Source of the DNA: Morinoia aosen
Lineage: Eukaryota > Arthropoda > Malacostraca > Amphipoda > Talitridae
NCBI GenBank assembly: GCA_030386875.1
Contig: CM059563.1
Coordinates: 35,130,139 to 35,194,138 of the forward strand
Direction of reading: 5' to 3'
Length of the DNA stretch: 64,000 bases
The stretch's first letter is position 1, and the number at the start of each line of letters is the position of its first letter. Under the pieces are notes generated by a model. That model ran no database searches. It was not told where the DNA came from and was given only the letters and a program-made list of their open reading frames with translations. The translations under genes and the position numbers were made by a program. Positions 40,001-49,000 of this stretch are shown here, in pieces.

Positions 40001-43000
40001 TTATTGTTGACCGAGCTTATTCAAGCTTTCCGCCCTTCCTCACTACTCAATTGCGTGACAGGGGTGGTAACACAGTCGCAAGCCTAGGAGAGCAAGGTGA
40101 TAGCTTCTTACAAGCAAGACCTCATACATCGCTCCATCAGCTTTGTAAGGGTCGCACACTGACATCATCGGCGGATGCGGGCCCTCCAGCACTCAAAGCA
40201 TCAGTAGCACCAGAGCGACGCTCGACATTTCCTGTCCGAGCCCCGAGCACTCCAGCAAGATCACCCAACTCCAGCAACAACTCTCGAGGAACGCCGCCAA
40301 GAACTTCTAACACACGTGGTGGTCCCACCAGCTCAGGATCGGTCAACACTCCGCAGCGCGAACAACGAGGACCTTACAATGGATTTTACTGTACTTTTCA
40401 TGGCCCCAACCGATCGCATTCCAGTGATGAGTGCCGCCAATTGCAGAGGAGGCAAGGTGATGGTCACAGTAATGGAGCAGCCCATGGAAGCCCACCTATC
40501 TCCAGTACTACCGCTCGAGTAAACAATCTAGCAACGCATAAAGAAGCAGATGAATACGATGATATTCCCCCAGTCGCATGCAATCACATCGCCTCAAACA
40601 AGCTGATCGAATTGGGACAGCTGAAAACATGCTCTGGCACCGTGAACCAACAACCCGTTCAAGTACTACTCGATGGAAGAGCAACGGCGGTCTTTGTCAA
40701 GAAGGCTCTCGTCCCAGCTGACGCCATTTTGAAGAAGGAAATCACCGTTCGGCTGGCCAACAATCACTCTTTCGAGGTGCCTCTGGCCCGGGTCTCTCTC
40801 GTTTGCCCATATTACCACGGAGAGGTGACAGCCGTAGCCATGGAAGAACTCTCCCACGATGTCATTCTCGGTCGAGTTCCCGGAACCACCTCCTTCGAAG
40901 AACAGATGACCGGCCATGAAGAGCAACCAGTTGCTGCAGAAGTCTCTCACGTTGTCACAAGGGCAGCAGCAAAAACGATCGAAAATCCCCCTGCCGCACC
41001 AAGCACTCTCGAGATATTGCAACACAACAAAGAAGACTTCAAGAAATTACAGCGGGAGTGCAAAACATTGCAACTTTTATTCAAGAAAGTTGACACCGGC
41101 AAAGAAGAAACGCACAAGGATGGCAGAGTCATTACCTTTGAACTCCATGACGGCATTCTCCATCGGAAAACGTTACGAGACGGTCAGGAAACTCATCAAC
41201 TTGTAGCACCTGCAAGCGTGCGCCCACAAATCTTGGAAATGGCTCACGACAATCCACTTGCTGGCCATTATTCCGAAAAGAAGACTCAGGCACGACTGGA
41301 ACGAGATTTTTATTGGCCGTCCCTCGCAAAAGATGTGGTCCAATACTGTCACTCCTGTCATACCTGCCAGACGCACGCTCCATCTCGACCAAGAAACGCA
41401 CCTATCTCAACCCCACCGATCACCACTCCATTCTCCGCGCTCAGTGTTGATTTGGTAGGCCCATTACAGCCAGCTTCGGCACGTGGCCACCGATACATTC
41501 TCACCGTGGTGGACCAAGCAACTCGGTACGCAGACGCAGCCCCACTCAGACATATAGATGCAGAAACGGTTGCCCAGGAGCTACTCGAAATCTGCAGCGA
41601 GTTGGATTCCCTCATACGCTAACGAGCGACAACGGCACTCAGTTCACAGCCGCAACCTTCGAAGCTTTCCTGAAACTCGTCGGTATCCAGCACCGATTGA
41701 CGCCATTATACCATGCCCAATCGAACGGCATAGTCGAACGCTTCAATGGCACGCTCAAAGTCATGTTGCGGAAATTAGCCGTAGAACAACCACGAGACTG
41801 GGACCTCTATCTGCCTTCCCTCCTTTTTGCTTATCGAGACGCTCCTCAGGCCTCAACCGGGTATTCTCCTTTCGAACTCATCTACGGCCATCGCGTCCGT
41901 GGACCTTTAACCGTGCTCAAAGAATGCTGGACAGAGGAATGCTTGCAAGACGACACGAGCACTGCTCATTATCTAATGGAAATGAAGCACCGATTGAAAG
42001 AAACATGTAAAATCGCTCGCGAGAATCTAAACAGGAGCCAAGAGAAAAGCGCCAAGTTTTTCAACAGACGTACCAAGATGCGAACTCTAAAGCAAGGAGA
42101 TAAAGTCCTCGTATTTCTGCCCGATCCTTGAAAGAAGCTACTGATGACTTGGAAAGGTCCCTATACAGTGAAATCACGCCTGGGAACCAATACCTATACA
42201 TTGGACGTGGATAAAAACAACAAAGTTTATCACATCAACCTCCTTCGCCAGTACCACGACGGGGAGCAGCAAAGTTCCGGCTCACCAAGCAAGACAGATC
42301 GCGAGGAGGACGACTAGAGAGTAGAGGAAACATTTGCAGCGGTTGGCCTCGCCCTAGAACCTACCTACGAAGAAGAAGAACTCGACCGAAAAGAACCAGA
42401 GATACCGTCACCCGTCGGAGAAACCATTGAAGACTGTCTCATCTCCTCTACGTTGACTACAACACAACGCTCAGAACTCCAGGAACTACTTGGAGAATAT
42501 CGCGATCTTTTCACAGATACTTCCGGAAGAACCAGCACAGCAGTTCATGAAATAAAATTGAAGGATCCTTCCAGTTTTCGACTTCAACATTCGTATCCAC
42601 TTCCCTTAGCGCTGGAGCCTGAACTGCAGTCAAGTTTAGAGAAGGGGATGAAGATGGGAATCGTGACGCCATCCACATCACCTTACTATTCACCGCTTCT
42701 TGCCGTCCGGAAGAAAGACGGTACCCACCGTTTTGTCTGGACTGCAGGCACCTCAACAGCCAGACAGTATTCGATGCCGAGCCAATAGCAGACACCACTG
42801 CCATCTTCACCAATTTAGCTGGCAAAACAATCTTCAGCAAAATGGATCTCACCAGCGGATATTGGCAGGTACCTCTACACCCTGAGTCCCGTCAATACAC
42901 CGCCTTCAAAACTAGGTCTGGCCTCTATGAATTCAACGTACTGCCTTTCGGCCTAGCAAATGCTCCAGCCAATTTTTCCCGCCTTATACGTCAAGTCACT

Positions 43001-46000
43001 GAAGGACTGCAAGATACTGAGGTCTACATGGACGACATCTTAATCGCCTCGACTACCTGGGAAGACCATTGCGCAGCATTAGCTAAACTGTTCGAAGCTC
43101 TCTCTCGACATGGCCTTAAAGCGAAGCTATCCAAATGCGAATTCGGATTTGACAGCCTCCAGTATTTGGGTCATCAACTGAGCAGTAATCAGATCCAGCC
43201 TCTGGAGAACCGAGTCGAAGCCTTAAAATCAGCTCCACTCCCAAAAACAAAACGGGAGCTCCGAAGTTTTCTCGGTACAGTTGGGTACTACCAACAGTAC
43301 ATTCCTAACTACTCTCAACTGACATCTAAACTCCATGATTTCCTAAAGAAGAACTCCCCAGAACATATACCTTGGACCGATACAACAGAAGAAGATCTGT
43401 TCGAAAGTTTGAAGACAGCGTTAGTCAAGAGACCAGTCTTACAGTTACCAGACCCCAGATGTCCTTTCATTCTGAGAACAGATGCCTCCCAAACTGGACT
43501 TGGAGCAGCTCTCCTCCAGCCAAGCAAACGAGACTTCCGTCACTACGCACCCGTAGCATATGCTTCATGTCGACTGAGAGGAGCAGAAATAAACTATTCT
43601 ACCATTGAAAAAGAAGCGTTAAGCATCTACTGGGCTCTACAGAAGTTTGAGGTCTACCTTTAAGGACGAGAATTTGTGTTACAAACCGACCATCGACCGC
43701 CCCTTTATTTGCAACGGGCGGACAAGTTGAACCCCCGATTGAAACGCTGGGCTTTGTATTTCAGCCTTTTCAGGTTCCGAGCAGAGCACCTTTCGGGAGT
43801 CGACAACCACCTTGCGGATTTCCCTCTCGGCTACCGTAGCAGAGCCACCCTCCCCCGGGCGTGTAAGGCCGCACAGGGGTTGCCGAGCCTTTTGTGTTAG
43901 TTACCCACAATCCCAAGTATTTTCTTTATGTGTCCAGCTCCCTGAACGCCGACTTGTCTGTTTCTCTGCGCTGATGTTGCGTCTGTGCATTTACTTTAGT
44001 TAGCCCTTAAATATCATTTGTATTACATGTCGATATTCCAATGTTTCTTTGATTACCTAGCTAAACAAGACTAATATTTTAAATGCAATTTTGAGTGTTG
44101 TACCTTGTTATGCAGTAGCTCATGTGTGTACGCACTATTTTTGCAACAGAAAATAAATCACTGTCTTTGTTAAAATATATCAGTGTATGTAATAGGGACT
44201 TCAAAGAGATTCAGCAATTAAGAAGTCACACCCTGAGGTCAAAAGAGTTTCCTTTCTCCTTATGGACACAGACTTTAGTCTCATACGACACCTCGCCTAA
44301 TAAGGGGTTTAAGGAGCCACCTCGGAAGGGCGAACTATTTCGCATAGTTGGTCATTTAGGAAGACGCTGTCGCAGTTCGGCACTAGCAGAGTTCACTTCT
44401 GTTGCCCTAGCGGTCTCATACGGCGCAGACAGTTGTTCGTCTTCCTAACGGTACCGCCGTAGTTCGGCACAAAACGGAATTTACTCCTGTTGCCCTAGCG
44501 GACTGAATACGGCGTAGGCGGTACACACACACACCTCACTCTAGCGGTGCCACTGTAGTTCGGCACAAAACAGAAATAACTTCTGTTGCCCTAGCGGACT
44601 GAATACGGCGCAGGTGGTACCCACGCAAACCTCACCCCACACACACAACGGTACCGCCGTAGTTCGGCACTAACAGAAATTACTTCTGTTGCCCTAGCGG
44701 ACTGATTACGGCGTAGGCGGTACCCACACGAACCTCAGGAAGGGCAGCTGCAAAGAAAAGCTAGCGCCCCGGAAAAAGGTAGCTGCACAGAAGACAGCCC
44801 CCTTTTCCACGAACCCTTACGTCGACCGCACGACGGTATCGACAATGGCCTAAGAAATTAAAATCGCGAACTTCTTGTATTTTCACCCAAACGGCCCTCT
44901 TGATTAAATCCATTACAGATGAACGCCGATTCTAATTTATTATTGGTTAACAATTTTCTCACTGATAAAACCATAAAACGTGGAGGGAAGACTGATGAGC
45001 CAACAAATTAGCCAAGACATAATAATTTCTATCTAATTTTAAGCAGGTAGGAGGTGCCAATTACGAGATTTAGTACTTCTTAGCATAAACAATTCAAACA
45101 GAATTAGAAGTTTATCTGTAAATTTTATTATCAAATTACTAAGTTTAACATATTTTTGTAGAAATAGATCAACTGTTGTTCTGGTGCAAGTGGTTGCTGC
45201 TGGCATACCTGCTGCACTACCTGCCTTTCTTCACCATGGACCGCGTCTTGTACTACCACCACTACTTCCCTGCACTGCAGTTCTCCTCCCTGCTGACAGG
45301 TAACACCACCACTACTTCCCTGAGCTGCAGTTCTCCTCCCTGCTGACAGGTAACACCACCATTACTTCCCTGCACTGCAGTTCTCCTCCCTGCTGACAGG
45401 TAACATCACCATTACTTCCCTGCACTGCAGTTCTCCTCCCTGCTGACAGGTAACACCACCACTACTTCCCTGCGCTGCAGTTCTTCTCCCTGCTGACAGG
45501 TAACATCACCATTACTTCCCTGCACTGCAGTTCTCCCTGCTGACAGGTAACACCACCACTACTTCCCTGCGCTGCAGTTCTCCTCCCTGCTGACAGGTAA
45601 CACCACCACTACTTCCCTGCACTGCAGTTCTCCTCCCTGCTGACAGGTAACATCACCATTACTTCCCTGCACTGTAGTTCTCCTCCCTGCTGACAGGTAA
45701 CATATAGTATCTGAAAATCACAAAGTGCGGACATGTCTTTATGCGAACGAAAACATAAATAACAAATTTTTTGTCTTTCTGAGGGTCTGTGAGTTGATGA
45801 CGCTATTATATTTTCAATACTTATTAGTTCAAGTCGTTTTTGACCATGTTCCTCGAAGTTTTTCGTCGCTAACTTCCAATCTGACCTCTTTGAGTTTGAT
45901 GGTCTGTCTCTAGCTACGACGGTCGTGATAACCTTGGAACACAAGAAGTACAAAGTCAGCTACGTCGAAGACGTTCTCCTGTGTTATGAAGTTCGTGTAA

Positions 46001-49000
46001 CCGATGTAGACCGAAGAATTTCACGCTTTTAGTCACTTGATAAACTGTGAGTATGTGTAATTCATGAGATGCACCTCATCAATGGCTTTTCTTCTAATAC
46101 TCATTCTACTAATAACAGTGAATTACATGAAATATTAAAGTAGTTTTATTATTGATAAGCTTTCACAAACCTAGATAAGAGGGAAATTTAGCAGCATCTT
46201 AATTTATGCTGTTAATTCAAGAACATTGTCGACATCATGTAGATGTTATACTCGGTGAGTTTCGCACGCTTGTGTTAAAGCGACTAGAGCAGCAAGGTCT
46301 AAGGTTATGAAGAGGGAGAATTGAATTAGAGAATTAATTTTACGTGTTTATTTTTCGAGGAGAGTTGTTCTGAATTGTTAAAAGAAATCACCACACGTCT
46401 CTCTGCACTTTGAAGAAAGTTGTAGATTAATTTGAGTATTATGTGTGAGCGTCCGTTTTCAAGTGAAAAATCGTGAAATGCGTTAGAGGTTGAAAAGTGA
46501 GTCGTGTACAAACTATCCATCTTTTGCTCCAGGCGCACATAAATAACTTCGACCCATTTGTCAGGGCGTAAATCTCGCCCTTAGTTCGTAATGCCCAATT
46601 GGGCGTAGGACGCTTGAATAACCCGTTTATTTGAGGCAAATTACGTTAAACTAATGGTATGCATTATCGAGGATAAACATACAAGGGAAATTCTGACGTT
46701 TGACAGAAAAAAACAAAAAAAAAGTTCGATACGAACACAAAATTATCGGTAACTATCGTAAGGAAATACATGAACAAAACTGAGCTGAGCTACCTAACGG
46801 ATTTAGTGCACGTGAGACTAATCTTTGGGCAGAAAGGCAGCGTAATACCTCTATAGAATGTTTCACCCACGAAACAGATAAAGAAAAAGTAACCTAAAAG
46901 GAAGAGGTCCAGATCCATCTACCGACACCATAACTATCAAAGCATTCTCAGCACCATTTTAGGCCATGTATGTACCTGGCGATTTGAAAAAGTACATTTA
47001 ACATGACGTTAAGCGCAGCTTTTTGTTGATTTTCTGGGGCAGCAGACTTGATGCTGGAAATTCGAACAATTAAGGTCGTTGTAGCGGTATAACTAGCAGC
47101 AAATGCTCTTTGGAGGCAACTTGGTCTCGTTACTTGCTATAGCACGCAGACTTTTGAAAACAAATGATGCAAGCCGCGTCGCGATGACGTAAATTATACC
47201 GAGATCCAGCTAATGATAAGCAACCGAGAAGACTGTATCTAAAAGTTTTGTTGAGTGCAATGTTCGATATAAAAGGCCGCATAGAGGTAATAATTCATCA
47301 ACTGATTCGACTGAGAGAAAGAGGAGTGGAAGTGTGAAAGATGTGAATAGTGAGGTAGCTATGACGTACAGGGTGGCCCAGAAGTAACTGACACTCTTAA
47401 TTTTTAATAAAACAAAGGCTAATAATCTCAGGATGTTGCAACTTATGTAGAACATAACATCCTTTAAATAGGATAAAAAGGAAAAACAATGTGGCTAAGA
47501 AAATCATGGTAAAAACAAACGATTCGGATTTTAAAAAATCCATCTGCAGTGTTCTGAAATACAACAAATCGAAGCATTAAAAGATTGTAACAATAAACTA
47601 GGATAAACTAGGTAAAAGACGATGAGATTAAAAAACCTGATAAAATAAAAAACTATACAAAACATCAACAAACAATGGAAAGTTTCACCACCATATCACA
47701 TTCATTTATTGGCGGACGGTTTTTAAAAATGTATTTCGACCTAAAATGCGGAGACCGGACAAATTTAAAGTTGAATCCAAAATTTTTAAATTTGTGTTTT
47801 TAAGAATATGGTCTTCCTTCAAGCAGTGTTCTCTTATAGATGAGTAGGATGGTTTGGTCAGGTTACAGCCGGTGCGAAAGGAGACTCCCCAGTGATTTTT
47901 TATAATCCCTAACGTTAGTTTTTTATCATGATATTCTTAGCCACGTTGGTTTTATTTTTTATCCTAGATGTGAGATTTCCCAGGAATCAATCTATTTCAT
48001 TTATCCTTTAAATAATGATAAATTATTTTTGCAACTTAGGGGTCATTTTTCAGTAGTTTCCATAACACTCGTTAGTGTATAACACGCGAGTTGAGCAATT
48101 TCATAATAAATGTTGATTTTAAGTTTTTGTACATTTCTTAGCTTTTGCACGTGCTAATTTGTGACTAAAGATAGCCCCGCAAGAAAAACTGTGTAGGGAT
48201 AAATGTGGAGAAGAAGGAGGCCAAGAAATGCTATCAAATGGTGAAATCAGACCATTGGGCAAGGACCTTCTTTAACTCTGTTATCGCTTCTCTTGCTTTA
48301 TAGGCTATGACTCCACTTTGTTGAAATCAAGCGTTGTGTAAGTCCTGTCATTCGAGTTTTGAGAGAAGAAACTCTAATATCTTATTTACGTATCTTTCGC
48401 CAGTGACAGTTCCACTCGCGCTACCATTCTCAAAAAAATGAGGAACACACACAATAGAATCAGTCATTCCGCCCCACACAATCAAACGAAAAGAGTGCAG
48501 TGGTTCTTCTTGAATTTCTTGTGGGCCAAGTTAAAACCAATTTGAAACCATAAAAATGTTTCTCTCCATTGAACAAGTTTCATTATCCTAGCGTTCTTAG
48601 CTTTGTTTTATTAGCAAATTAAACGTCAGTTGCTCATGTGTTATCCTGAATTACCTTTACTCGATGAACGCAATACTTTGACTATACCTTGATTAACAAT
48701 ACTTAAACCATATCACTGTGGTAAAATATAATCAATTTTTTTAAGTCTAAAGTCTACAGTACTCTGTAATTTTAGTCAGAAAAGCTATTGTAAATGTTTT
48801 ATTTTTTGCCGTCGTGCAGTGTGTACTTCTTGCCAAAGGTTTTTACTTCGATAAGCAGTCTTAAAATGCATCTCTCATTCCAAAAATCTGGTGTAATTTT
48901 CATAGCAATGCAGCATTTGAGTGAATTCTTAATTTGAGTGTCCGTACTATTTGTTACTCCATCGGAATCATTTTTCGTTGCAGCAACTCAGATTGGCGGC

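Larger units (their letters stand above)
36497..44844 (+). mobile_element. Ty3/gypsy-type LTR element with integrase before RT
   Basis: Complete element in the POMT2 sense orientation: 5' LTR 36497-39281 (986 bp without an 1799-bp insertion), PBS, gag, protease, integrase, RT, RNase H, 3' LTR 43862-44844 (983 bp). LTRs start TGT and end CGACA, flanked by ATGGC at 36492-36496 and 44845-44849. Domain sequences are of Ty3/gypsy type, but the integrase (about 41090-42260) lies upstream of RT (about 42540-43380) and nothing but the LTR follows RNase H. That order is known from the Gmr1-like group described in deuterostomes. Several stops and frameshifts indicate an inactive copy, but the LTRs remain very similar. 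Confidence 0.93.
43862..44844 (+). repeat. 3' LTR, 983 bp
   Basis: Uninterrupted LTR from TGTAAGG to CGACA, aligning to the two parts of the 5' LTR with few differences. Poly(A) signal at 44152. It supplies the empty site for the nested TTA transposon. Confidence 0.95.
47369..48600 (-). mobile_element. mariner-type element, 3' part
   Basis: A terminal sequence CAGGGTGGCCCAGAAGTAAC preceded by TA at 47367, plus a minus-strand mariner-family transposase remnant (48150-48575). The other end was not found. A palindromic insertion lies between (47475-47965). Confidence 0.65.
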
